DNA of 64,000 nucleotides from an uncultured Caldimonas sp. (GTDB lineage: Bacteria; Pseudomonadota; Gammaproteobacteria; Burkholderiales; Burkholderiaceae), in the NCBI RefSeq assembly GCF_946480305.1, contig NZ_CAMLJQ010000008.1:80331-144330 (forward strand). The letters run 5' to 3'. A program made the translations under genes and the position numbers. Below are positions 40,195 through 50,046 of this stretch, piece after piece; within the stretch, counting starts at the first letter, position 1, and each line of letters begins with the position of its first letter. The notes below the pieces were generated by a model. That model worked only from the letters and a program-made list of their open reading frames with translations. It ran no database searches and was not told the origin of the DNA.

Positions 40195-41934
40195 TCAAGC
40201 GGCCACGAGCCGCCGGTTCGCCGCCCCCGGCAGCACCTTCAGGCTGTGGCCCACGCTGGCCGTGTAGCTGCGGCTTTCGATCGTGCTCACGTAGTGCCAG
40301 TCGGCCCGGCATTCGCTCGCTGTCGCCGTCACCACCATGAAGCCGCGCCGGCTGGTGTCGGCGTATTGCAGCGGCCCGATCAACTGCTGCACCGCGCCCG
40401 CGAGTTGTTGCGGCTCGACCGTCGGCAGGTAGGCCTCGAAGCCCGGCGAACTGACGGACGGCGCGGCGAATTCGACGCCCACGGCCTGCCCGGCTTGCGT
40501 GTCGAGGTCGCTCGCCCACGCGTTGTGCGTGTCGCCAGCCAGCACCACCAGGTTCTTGTCCAGGGCGCTCGCCATGCCCAGCACCGTCTCGCGCGCGGCG
40601 GCATAGCCGTCCCAGGCGTCCAGGTTGTAGGGCAGGGCGGGCTGTGCCAGCACGGCCTGTTCTTCGGGCGTGAGCGTGCCGGGCGCCGTCTGCGCCTTCT
40701 GCACCAGCGCGAAGTAGGCTTCCAGCGACACGCCCTGCTGCCCGCCAGTGAGCAGGTTGAACAGGATGGGGGCGGGCAGCTGCATGCGGCCCATCAGCAC
40801 CTGCTGGCCCAGCACCTGCCAGGTGGCGGTCGAGGCCTGCAGGCGCTGCTGCAGCCATTCGGTTTGTGCGGCGCCGAGCAATTGCCGCTGCGGGTCACCG
40901 ACGTCTGCCGCGAAGGCGGTGCCGTCGAAGCTGCCGTCGGCGCCGATGTAGCTCTGCAGCGCGAGCTGTTCGTCGCGCCCGGTGATGCGCGTGTCGAGCA
41001 TGTGCAACGACAGCAGGTTGCCGAAGTCGAACGAGCGGTAGATGCGGTCGCTCGTCGGGTCGGGCCGGCGCACGGGCATCCACTCGAAGTAGGCTTGCAG
41101 CGCCGCGGCCTTGCGCGCCGCGTACTCGCCTTCGGTCTCGGGCTGGTGGTTCTCGGCGCCATCGCGCCAGGTGTCGTTGGTGATCTCGTGGTCGTCCCAC
41201 ACCGCGATCATCGGCGCGGCGGCATGCAGTGCCTGCAGGTCCGGGTCCGTCTTGTACTGAGCGTGGCGCATGCGGTAGTCGGCCAGCGCGACGATCTCGG
41301 TGGCCGGCAGCACCTCGCGGCCCAGCTCGCCCGCGTTGTCGTCGGCATAGCCGCCGCGCGCGTACTCATAGATGTAGTCGCCCAGGTGCACCGTCACATC
41401 CAGGTCGCTGAGCCGTGCAGCTTCGGCATAGACGTTGAAGTAACCCGCCGGGTAGTTGGCGCACGAGAACACCGCCATGCGCACCTGCGAGACGGCGCCG
41501 GTCGGCAGCGTCTTCGTGCGCCCCGCCGGCGAGACGGTCTGGCCGTGCAGGAATCGATAGTGGTACACCGTGGCCGCGGACAACCCGGTCGCGTCCACAT
41601 GCACCGTGTAGTCGCGCTCGGCGCTCGTGTCCACGGTGCCGCTGCGCACGATGTTCGTGAACGCCGCGTCCGTAGCCACCTGCCACTGCAATTGCAGCGC
41701 GGCCTCGCGTGCGGGCGTGGCGCGCGTCCACAGGATCACGCGGTCGGCGAGCGGGTCCCCGCTCGCCACACCGTGCGCAAAGGCAACCTGCACCTCCTCG
41801 TTGTCGTCATCGTCGCCGCTGCCCCCGCCGCACGCTGAAAGCGCCAGGCCGCTGCCGACGGCCACGCCGCCCACGGCGAGGTTGCGAATGAATCGGCGCC
41901 GCGAGGCGTCGGGCCGGAAAGGATGCTTGCTCAT
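40195..41934 (-). CDS. PhoD-family alkaline phosphatase/phosphodiesterase
   Basis: About 579 aa. A Tat signal (SRRRFIRNLAVGG) is combined with a lipobox-like LSACGGG and an acidic run. Conserved PhoD motifs: ASGDPLADRVILWTR, VHLGDYIYEYARGGY, AVWDDHEITND and LAGDTHNAWASDL, giving the metal-binding Asp, Asn and His. Exported folded; it releases phosphate from organic esters. A pho box could not be picked out by eye. Confidence 0.92.
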   Translation of the reverse strand: MSKHPFRPDASRRRFIRNLAVGGVAVGSGLALSACGGGSGDDDDNEEVQVAFAHGVASGDPLADRVILWTRATPAREAALQLQWQVATDAAFTNIVRSGTVDTSAERDYTVHVDATGLSAATVYHYRFLHGQTVSPAGRTKTLPTGAVSQVRMAVFSCANYPAGYFNVYAEAARLSDLDVTVHLGDYIYEYARGGYADDNAGELGREVLPATEIVALADYRMRHAQYKTDPDLQALHAAAPMIAVWDDHEITNDTWRDGAENHQPETEGEYAARKAAALQAYFEWMPVRRPDPTSDRIYRSFDFGNLLSLHMLDTRITGRDEQLALQSYIGADGSFDGTAFAADVGDPQRQLLGAAQTEWLQQRLQASTATWQVLGQQVLMGRMQLPAPILFNLLTGGQQGVSLEAYFALVQKAQTAPGTLTPEEQAVLAQPALPYNLDAWDGYAAARETVLGMASALDKNLVVLAGDTHNAWASDLDTQAGQAVGVEFAAPSVSSPGFEAYLPTVEPQQLAGAVQQLIGPLQYADTSRRGFMVVTATASECRADWHYVSTIESRSYTASVGHSLKVLPGAANRRLVAA

Positions 41935-42024
41935 GCGTGCCTTGAAGTGCTTCAAAGCCCGCCAGCCTAGAAGGCAACGGTGAACCGCCTGTGACGAGTG
42001 GTGAGCGCCTGCAGCGCGCGTGCG

Positions 42025-42528
42025 CTACGCGCGCCCGGGCAACGCGATCGCAGGCTCGAACTTCGCCCGCTTCACCGAGAAATACGTCTTCACGTTGCGC
42101 ACGTTCGCGTCGCTCGTGAACAACCGGCGCACCAGCGCGTGGTAGGCCTCCATGTCGCGCACCTGCACCACCAGCACGAAGTCGGGCCCGCTGGAGGTGC
42201 GGTAGCACTGCTGCACGGCCGGCTCGGCCCCGGCTTTGGATTCGAACGCCTCCAGCCGCTCGGCGGCCTGATGGTCGAGCGTGATCTCGACGATGGCGAT
42301 CAGGCCCGCGCCCAGCCGGTCGGGCGACAGCAGCGCCACCTGACGCTCGATGTAGCCGTTGTCCACCAGGCGCTTCACCCGGCGCAGGCAGGTGGCGGGC
42401 GACACATGCACCCGTTCCGCCAGTGCCTGGTTGCTCAACGAGGCGTCGCGCTGCAGTTGGTCGAGCAGGCGCAGGTCCAGGGCATCCAGATGAGGGGGTG
42501 CGGTGGTTGATTCTTGCGATTCGGCCAT
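42025..42528 (-). CDS. Lrp/AsnC-family transcriptional regulator
   Basis: 167 aa. N-terminal HTH (LDALDLRLLDQLQRDASLSNQALAERVHVSPATCLRRVKRLVDNGYI) and an RAM ligand-binding domain (GPDFVLVVQVRDMEAYHALVRRLF). ATG at 42528 is preferred. Divergent from glmS with 130 bp between starts, an AT-richer gap that should hold both promoters. The amino acid sensed is unknown. Confidence 0.92.
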   Translation of the reverse strand: MAESQESTTAPPHLDALDLRLLDQLQRDASLSNQALAERVHVSPATCLRRVKRLVDNGYIERQVALLSPDRLGAGLIAIVEITLDHQAAERLEAFESKAGAEPAVQQCYRTSSGPDFVLVVQVRDMEAYHALVRRLFTSDANVRNVKTYFSVKRAKFEPAIALPGRA

Positions 42529-42658
42529 GGAAACGAAATAAAAATCCAACAAGACAGGTTGATGAAGAATTTCGCCACGAATCAGAAAACTAAGCAAGAA
42601 AATTTCTTGCCCCTCTCTCTACCATGCCGACGTTTCGCATCTTTCTCAGGAGCACACC

Positions 42659-44542
<1,884 letters not shown>

Positions 44543-44567
44543 GGTGAGCGGCGGAGGGTGAGCCGGG

Positions 44568-44637
44568 TGTTCACGGGCAATAAAGTCCGCGACAGAGCAA
44601 TAAAGCTTGCGACATGGCAATAGAGTCTGCGACACCG
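44568..44637. repeat. Transposon end with three abutting TnsB-type 20-bp repeats
   Basis: After the terminal TGT and a 7-nt spacer there are three direct repeats of exactly 20 bp at 44578, 44598 and 44618. They begin CAATAAAGTC, CAATAAAGCT and CAATAGAGTC and share the later GCGACA. The layout TGT-n7-CAATAAAGTC matches the Tn7 right end as I remember it, including the glmS-proximal position. No further copy is visible inward. Confidence 0.85.
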
Positions 44638-45014
44638 TCACGGCGGTGGTGCCGCCGCGATAGCGGCTTTGGGCTAGTTTGGAACTTCAAAATTGCAAGC
44701 TGGGCGGGACGGCGCCACATTCGAACGAGAGCCTTCGCGATGGAGACGATGACCGTTTGAAGTTTTTGACCGGTCGCTCAAGGTTAAACGGCGCCCTCCT
44801 CAATTGCCTGAACATGCGATTCGTGCAACATCGTGGCGAACTGCCTCGAAAAGGCCAGCGGGCGGATGCGAACGTACAAAGCCGAGCCAGCAAAGCCGGC
44901 ACCGTCTTCGTCGTCACGCGGTTGTTTGGACCTGCGGCAGCTGCAGGGCTCTGGCTCGCGCCCGAGCCAGAGGTGGACTATCCCGACAGGCGGCTGCAGC
45001 AGCGACGGGAAGTT
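44638..45014. other. Non-coding stretch behind the transposon end
   Basis: About 375 bp between the TnsB repeats and the stop of the ImmA-like gene. Short open frames exist on both strands (for example 44687-44917 minus), but none shows family similarity or a good ribosome binding site. I see no convincing gene, terminator or further TnsB site here. Confidence 0.5.
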
Positions 45015-45878
45015 TCATGCGCCCCATTTCCGCGGCTCCCAAACCTTGTCTCCCTGAGACATGTGGAGCAACGTTAGCGTGTACCCATAGTTGTCGCACG
45101 TGAGCTTCATCTCCCGGGCCGACGCATCTACATGCGCATGCTCGAACCAAGATTGAAGTGAGACGTGCCGGCCATCGCGGCATGTACTCACACTCTCGTC
45201 GGCAGCGATGGTGGCGGGCGGCAACTTAACAACGCGGCCCTTGGTCCTGAAGAATGCGCCGTTGCTCCGAGCCCTGTCGGAGGACACCGCCCAGTCCATG
45301 AACCCGTCTCGCGAGAGGATCAGCAGCGCGCTCTCTGTTGTCGACCTAATCCATCGCAGCGCAACAGCTGTCAGCGAAACCCCAAACATTGCTGAAGCGG
45401 CCGACAATACGTTGAAGTCGACAGCTCCCGAGCCAGTGGCCGCGCGAAACTGCTTCATCGGCATAAGCAGGTTCGACGCGAAGTCATCGGCTTCAGCTTC
45501 GATGGACTTCTGCTCCGGGCCCCAGTGCACCATGTCGGCCTGCGAGCACTGAAACTCTTCCTGAGCGAGACGGTGGATGAGGTAGTGTCCAAGCTCGTGT
45601 GCCTGAGTGAAGCGAACCCGACCGACCGACTTTAGCTTCTCGTTGTAGAGCAGCGCCCATCCCTTTGACCCAAGGTAGAAAAGTCCGCCCTCGAACTTGT
45701 CGATGTCCGCGGCCTGCACCGCAGAAATTGGATCAGGCCATCGCAATTGGTCGCCGACTCCGAGCGCGAGTTGCTCTACATCGACTGGGAATCGCGGAAA
45801 GCCAGTCGAAGCAACTGCATCAAGCCAGTGAGTCAGCCGAATAGCCGCACTGCTCGGTGTGAAGGTCTCCGCTGGCAT
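45015..45878 (-). CDS. ImmA/IrrE family metallo-endopeptidase
   Basis: 287 aa. The zinc motif HELGHYLIH (residues 94-102) and the third-ligand region EAEADDFASNLLMP are the COG2856 (ImmA/IrrE) signature. In phages and ICEs such proteases cleave a partner XRE repressor to induce the element. Here the XRE gene ends 10 bp upstream on the same strand, so the two form a repressor/anti-repressor pair. The C-terminal 100 residues are not recognised and could be a sensor. Confidence 0.9.
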   Translation of the reverse strand: MPAETFTPSSAAIRLTHWLDAVASTGFPRFPVDVEQLALGVGDQLRWPDPISAVQAADIDKFEGGLFYLGSKGWALLYNEKLKSVGRVRFTQAHELGHYLIHRLAQEEFQCSQADMVHWGPEQKSIEAEADDFASNLLMPMKQFRAATGSGAVDFNVLSAASAMFGVSLTAVALRWIRSTTESALLILSRDGFMDWAVSSDRARSNGAFFRTKGRVVKLPPATIAADESVSTCRDGRHVSLQSWFEHAHVDASAREMKLTCDNYGYTLTLLHMSQGDKVWEPRKWGA

Positions 45879-45888
45879 GCGTTCCGTG

Positions 45889-46215
45889 TCATGTCTTCTT
45901 GAGGACCTCTAGTATCTGTCGAAGCTTCGCCTTCGCCTCGGTGTCTAGCTTCGAATAGCTGCGAAAGAACTCTTTGTCCTTGTGGGTCTCTTGAGGCGTG
46001 TCGACTTCGTCGTCAAGGAAGAACGACGGGTCCTGCTGGAGAACGTCCGCTATCGCCTGCAGCTTCTCAGCCGACGGCTTGAGGGATTCTCGGTTCTCAA
46101 GTTCCCACAGGTAGCTTTTGCTAACCCCTGCTCTGCGCGCCACTTCGTCCAGCGTCAGGTTGATATTTGGCGCGGTACGGCAGGCCCGGAGCTTTTCACC
46201 AAGTTTTGAAGCCAT
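45889..46215 (-). CDS. XRE-family repressor paired with ImmA-like protease
   Basis: 108 aa. N-terminal HTH_3 (LTLDEVARRAGVSKSYLWELEN) with a linker and a Lys/Ala-rich helical C terminus (FRSYSKLDTEAKAKLRQILEVLKK). First gene of the XRE-ImmA operon. The divergent gap to 46365 contains a duplicated 17-bp motif, probably its operators. It may control the defence genes on the right as well as itself. Confidence 0.9.
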   Translation of the reverse strand: MASKLGEKLRACRTAPNINLTLDEVARRAGVSKSYLWELENRESLKPSAEKLQAIADVLQQDPSFFLDDEVDTPQETHKDKEFFRSYSKLDTEAKAKLRQILEVLKKT

Positions 46216-46255
46216 CGAATCACTCCTATAGCGGGCAAACGGATGAATATACTTG

Positions 46256-46329
46256 TATTCCGAACTTTCTGTGCGGGAATCCCGAGCGCCTCAGGGGGTG
46301 ATCGATGTTCGATATTCCGAACTTCCTGT
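46256..46329. promoter_or_regulatory. Duplicated operator-like motif
   Basis: TATTCCGAACTTTCTGT at 46256-46272 recurs as TATTCCGAACTTCCTGT at 46313-46329 (one mismatch, 57 bp apart) in the divergent gap between the XRE gene and a small HTH gene. The second copy overlaps a likely -10 (TTATGCTAC) for the rightward transcript, which suggests direct repression. Binding by the XRE protein is inferred. Confidence 0.6.
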
Positions 46330-46364
46330 TATGCTACACACGCACTTTCAGCAAGGAGCGCGGT

Positions 46365-46565
46365 ATGACCTTGAAGAACAATGGCAAGCCCTGGACCCCC
46401 GCCGAGGTTCAGCAGTTGAAGACGCTGGCGGCAAGCAACACCCCGACGCGGGTGATCGGTTTGAAGATGGGGCGCACCCCAGCGGCCGTGCAGAGTAAGG
46501 CCTCGGCGGAAAGCATCTCCCTGAAGCCGACCAACCAATCCCCCTACACCCGCAAGAAGCCCTAA
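46365..46565 (+). CDS. Small SANT/Myb-like HTH protein
   Basis: 66 aa. NGKPWTPAEVQQLKTLAASNTPTRVIGLKMGRTPAAVQSKASA has the W-spaced, three-helix pattern of SANT/Myb-like domains seen in small bacterial DNA-binding proteins; the basic tail TRKKP follows. The start is ATG at 46365 behind AAGGAG (46354-46358). It lies directly under the duplicated operator and 86 bp before the metallo-beta-lactamase gene, so it may be the first gene of that transcript. Confidence 0.75.
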   Translation: MTLKNNGKPWTPAEVQQLKTLAASNTPTRVIGLKMGRTPAAVQSKASAESISLKPTNQSPYTRKKP

Positions 46566-46651
46566 TGACCAAAAAGGTCACCCAAACGGGTGGCGAACAC
46601 GTTCGTTCCTAGCAGGCATCAGTTCGCGATCACGACAGCTCAGGGGTAAGC

Positions 46652-47806
46652 ATGACAAAAGCGCACAAGGTGGTCTTCTATCCGGTGGGGAATGGAGACA
46701 CATCTCAAGTCATCACCACGGAGGGCCGTCGCTTACTGTTCGACTACCGGCACAGCGTCAAGTCCGAGGACTCGGACGAGCCTGAGATCGACTTGGCAGC
46801 AAGACTGCGTTCTGAACTGAAGGCGTCGGACAGGAGCCACTTCGACGTCGTCGCTTTTACCCACGGCGATCTCGATCACATCCAGGGCAGCACCGATTTC
46901 TTCCACCTCGAGCACGACAAGAAGAAGCAGGGCGGCGACCGCATCGTGGCGAACGAGATGTGGTTTCCGGCCGCCATGCTTTTGGCGGAACCCGAGGACA
47001 ATCCTGAGCGCGAGGAGTACGTGCTTTGCCTAGAAGCGCAACACCGCCTGCTCGCTGGTGAGGGGATCCTGGTCTTTTCGCGTCCGAAGGCGCTTCGCGA
47101 CTGGCTCGAGAAAGAACTGAAGAAGAAGGGGCTGCCTGCAAATGCACGGGACAACCTATTCATCGACGCTGGTCAGTTGGTTCCCGGCTTCACCCTCGAA
47201 ACGGATTCTCTCGAAGTCTTCTGCCACTCGCCGTTCATCAAGCACTGCGGAGACGGTGAAGACATCGTCCGCAATGACGCGTCGTTGATATTCAACATCC
47301 GCATGCAGATGGGCAGCGACCTCTACGATTACCTCGAGGTCGGGGATTCAACTTGGGAAATTCTGGAGGAGATCGTCGAAGCGACCCAGAAGCATGACAA
47401 CATGGACAGGCTGGCCTGGGACATCTTCAACATCCCGCATCACTGCAGCTACAAGGCACTGAGCGATGAGAAGGGCGAGAAGAAGACGGCTCCTAAGCCG
47501 CTCGTCGAGAAAATCCTTCTTGGCGGCAAGCCTGGGTCGTACATCGTCAGTAGTAGCAGGCCCATCCCGGACATCAAAGAGGCCTACAAGCAGGAGCAGC
47601 CGCCGCATATTCAGGCTCGGAACACCTACGAGGAATATGTCAAAAAGGTCGACGGTAACGACTTCCTGGTGACGGGTGAAGAGCCGCGGGCGAGCGCTCC
47701 AGAGCCCATCGAGTTTGAAATCACCAGCCAGGGGCTGTCGCTCAAGAGCGCTGCGGTAGCCGGAGCAGCAGCCATCGTGCGATCAACTGCGCCCAGAGCC
47801 GGCTAA
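46652..47806 (+). CDS. ComEC-type metallo-beta-lactamase fold protein, first gene of E2-E1-JAB/patatin operon
   Basis: 384 aa. The MBL motif is THGDLDHIQG (residues 70-79), with Asp for the second His, as in ComEC-type MBL domains. NDASLIF (208-214) and IPHHCSY (261-267) supply the typical second half. It should bind one or two metals and act as a phosphodiesterase or nuclease, but the substrate is unknown. The C-terminal 40 residues are a flexible Ala-rich tail ending in Ala-Gly. The stop overlaps the next start (TAATG), so translation is coupled. No signal peptide or membrane segment, unlike real ComEC. Confidence 0.85.
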   Translation: MTKAHKVVFYPVGNGDTSQVITTEGRRLLFDYRHSVKSEDSDEPEIDLAARLRSELKASDRSHFDVVAFTHGDLDHIQGSTDFFHLEHDKKKQGGDRIVANEMWFPAAMLLAEPEDNPEREEYVLCLEAQHRLLAGEGILVFSRPKALRDWLEKELKKKGLPANARDNLFIDAGQLVPGFTLETDSLEVFCHSPFIKHCGDGEDIVRNDASLIFNIRMQMGSDLYDYLEVGDSTWEILEEIVEATQKHDNMDRLAWDIFNIPHHCSYKALSDEKGEKKTAPKPLVEKILLGGKPGSYIVSSSRPIPDIKEAYKQEQPPHIQARNTYEEYVKKVDGNDFLVTGEEPRASAPEPIEFEITSQGLSLKSAAVAGAAAIVRSTAPRAG

Positions 47807-50046
47807 TGGCCGCCGAGGACGTGTATGAGCTTCGCGGCGAGTCGCTGCCCGACGAAACAGCGCTGACGCTGCCCCGGGCCAGGGCGATTGCCGCCGCCGC
47901 TCGGCGGAACCGTGACTTCACAATCCAAAGATTCGTGCGACTTGGAAGCGACGGCGACACGAAGGCCGAGTTCATCGTCATGGAGGTGAAGACGCGCGGC
48001 GTGCCATCCAAGAACTCTGCCGGCATCAAGTACCGTGAGCTCATAGCAGTAGTGGTGCGTCCCGACCCTAAGGTTCTGGTGAGCGTCTGGGCACTGCGTA
48101 AGACCTTCCCGCGGCTGCTGCACCAGAACCGAATCGGGCCAGATTCGCCCGCGGAGTTGTGCCTCTACTTTGAGCCTGTCGCGGCAGTGCTGCGCGAGTG
48201 GACGCCCGACACTTTTCTCCGTCGAATCCAGTGGTGGCTCGAAAACTCTGCCAAGGGGACGCTTCACGCGGCGGATCAGCCTGTCGAGCAGCTCTTCTTC
48301 GTGCCCGATTACGAGCTGGTCCTGCCCTGGAACTTCGACGAGCTGCGCAAGAACACGGAGGTCCGCTTTTCAGTGGTGCCGGGTATGAAGCGCGCGGACG
48401 GACACCTGACGTTGAGGCTTGTACCGAACGCCGGCGAGGGCCTCTTGCCCGTATCGCTGGTGCAGCTCGACCTTCCTCCAATCATCCAAGGAGAGGTGAT
48501 GCCCGAGCCCACCACGCTCGGCGAGCTGCAAGACCTCCTGGCAGGCCGGGGATTGAACCTGCTGACGGAACTGAAGGCCCTTGTGCAGTCGGGCGTCGGC
48601 GCTGACGGTGCGTTGCCGACCTGCGAGGAGGAGCTGGCTCTGGTGCTCTTGAACATACCCGTCAAGCGCACCGCTGACGCCGAGCCGGAGCGCACGCGGC
48701 ACCAGGCGTTTGCGCTCGCAGGAAGCCGGCTGGAGCTTGGAGAAAAACTCGGCGTGCTCATGAAGCATGCGGGGCGCTACTTCAAGGACGTGATGCGCAC
48801 GCAACCAGCGTATGAGTGGCAGTCTGTCGCTCTGCTCACGTCGGAGGTTCTCCAGTTCAACAGCAGGGAGACTGCGCGCGCACAGTCCGGCCTCAAGGAG
48901 GCCGGACCAAAGGCCACCCTGGTCGGCGTCGGCTCGCTGGGGAGCCTCCTAGCAACGTTGTGGGGGCGTATGGGCTGGGGCGAGTGGACTGTCATCGACA
49001 AGGATCACATCAAGCCTCATAACCTTTCGCGTCACGTCGCGCTGCGGGCCCATGTAGGGCTGTCGAAAACCGCCGTGGTGCAGGCCCTCCATATGTCCAC
49101 CATGCTGGACGCAAGCAGCGTGGCAGGCATCGAAGCGGACGCCTGTGAGTTCACCAACGACAAGGTTGCAGCGGCCATCGACACCTCGAGCTTGGTAGTG
49201 GATGCCTCGACTACCCTCGAGTACCCGCGTGCGGTGAGTTCGCGTGACAGCGCGGCACGCCACGTATCGGTGTTCCTGACGCCGAACGGCCGTGACTCCG
49301 TGCTGCTGATAGAGGACGTAGGCCGAAAGATGCGCCTTCGGACCCTTGAAGCCCAGTACTACCGGGCGCTCATCCGAAACGAGTTCGGAGAAGACCATCT
49401 CGCCGGCAATGCGTCTACGTTCTGGAGCGGAGCAAGCTGTCGAGACATCTCGGCGGTGATGCCCTACTCGCTCGTCATGACCCACGCAGGCAGCTTAGCT
49501 GATCAGGTGCGGCTTGCCTCGGGGCAGGGAGGCGCGCGCATTCGCATCTGGCAGCGCGACAGCGATAGCGGCCAAGTGCGTGTCCACGACGTCGCCACGG
49601 AGCCGGAACGTTCGCTCGACCTTGGAGAGATGAAGCTCTACGTTGACGCTGGAGTCGAACGGCGTCTGCGCGAAATGCGCGCAGCGAAGCTTCCTAACGA
49701 AACAGGTGGGGTGCTGCTCGGCTACTACGACTTCATCGAACAGATGGTCGTGATCGTCGACGCCCTGCCGGAGCCGCCGGACAGCAAGGCCTCCCGCACT
49801 GGATTCGAGCGGGGCAAGGAAGGCCTGGCTCCGACTGTGCAAGAGGCTATGAGGCGGACTGCGGGCAACGTGAAGTACATCGGCGAGTGGCATAGCCATC
49901 CAAGGGGCCACTCGACTACACCAAGCATCGACGACCGCATCCAGACTGCGATCCTGTCCTTGGAGATGGCGAGCGACGGCTTGCCGGCCCTGCAGATCAT
50001 CGTCGGGGATAGGGGCATCGGCATTAGCCAAGGAGAGGTGCGTTGA
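47806..50046 (+). CDS. E2-E1-JAB triple fusion, ubiquitin-like conjugation protein
   Basis: 746 aa. Residues 1 to about 180 are E2-like with the candidate catalytic Cys119 in PAELCLYF. A linker region of about 180 residues follows. An E1/ThiF adenylation domain starts with GVGSLGS (374-380), has the ATP/Mg residues VIDKD, N406 and R409, D466, and a candidate E1 cysteine C545 in SGASCRD. The C terminus is a JAB/JAMM protease: E632, H696-x-H698 and S707-x2-D710. Type II CBASS Cap2 is E2-E1 and Cap3 a separate JAB; here all three are one chain. Overlaps both neighbours by 1 and 4 bp. Confidence 0.9.
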   Translation: MAAEDVYELRGESLPDETALTLPRARAIAAAARRNRDFTIQRFVRLGSDGDTKAEFIVMEVKTRGVPSKNSAGIKYRELIAVVVRPDPKVLVSVWALRKTFPRLLHQNRIGPDSPAELCLYFEPVAAVLREWTPDTFLRRIQWWLENSAKGTLHAADQPVEQLFFVPDYELVLPWNFDELRKNTEVRFSVVPGMKRADGHLTLRLVPNAGEGLLPVSLVQLDLPPIIQGEVMPEPTTLGELQDLLAGRGLNLLTELKALVQSGVGADGALPTCEEELALVLLNIPVKRTADAEPERTRHQAFALAGSRLELGEKLGVLMKHAGRYFKDVMRTQPAYEWQSVALLTSEVLQFNSRETARAQSGLKEAGPKATLVGVGSLGSLLATLWGRMGWGEWTVIDKDHIKPHNLSRHVALRAHVGLSKTAVVQALHMSTMLDASSVAGIEADACEFTNDKVAAAIDTSSLVVDASTTLEYPRAVSSRDSAARHVSVFLTPNGRDSVLLIEDVGRKMRLRTLEAQYYRALIRNEFGEDHLAGNASTFWSGASCRDISAVMPYSLVMTHAGSLADQVRLASGQGGARIRIWQRDSDSGQVRVHDVATEPERSLDLGEMKLYVDAGVERRLREMRAAKLPNETGGVLLGYYDFIEQMVVIVDALPEPPDSKASRTGFERGKEGLAPTVQEAMRRTAGNVKYIGEWHSHPRGHSTTPSIDDRIQTAILSLEMASDGLPALQIIVGDRGIGISQGEVR

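Noticed and set aside
44687..44917. 76-aa open frame on the minus strand behind the transposon end
   Set aside because: No ribosome binding site, no recognisable domain; a chance frame in a non-coding stretch.
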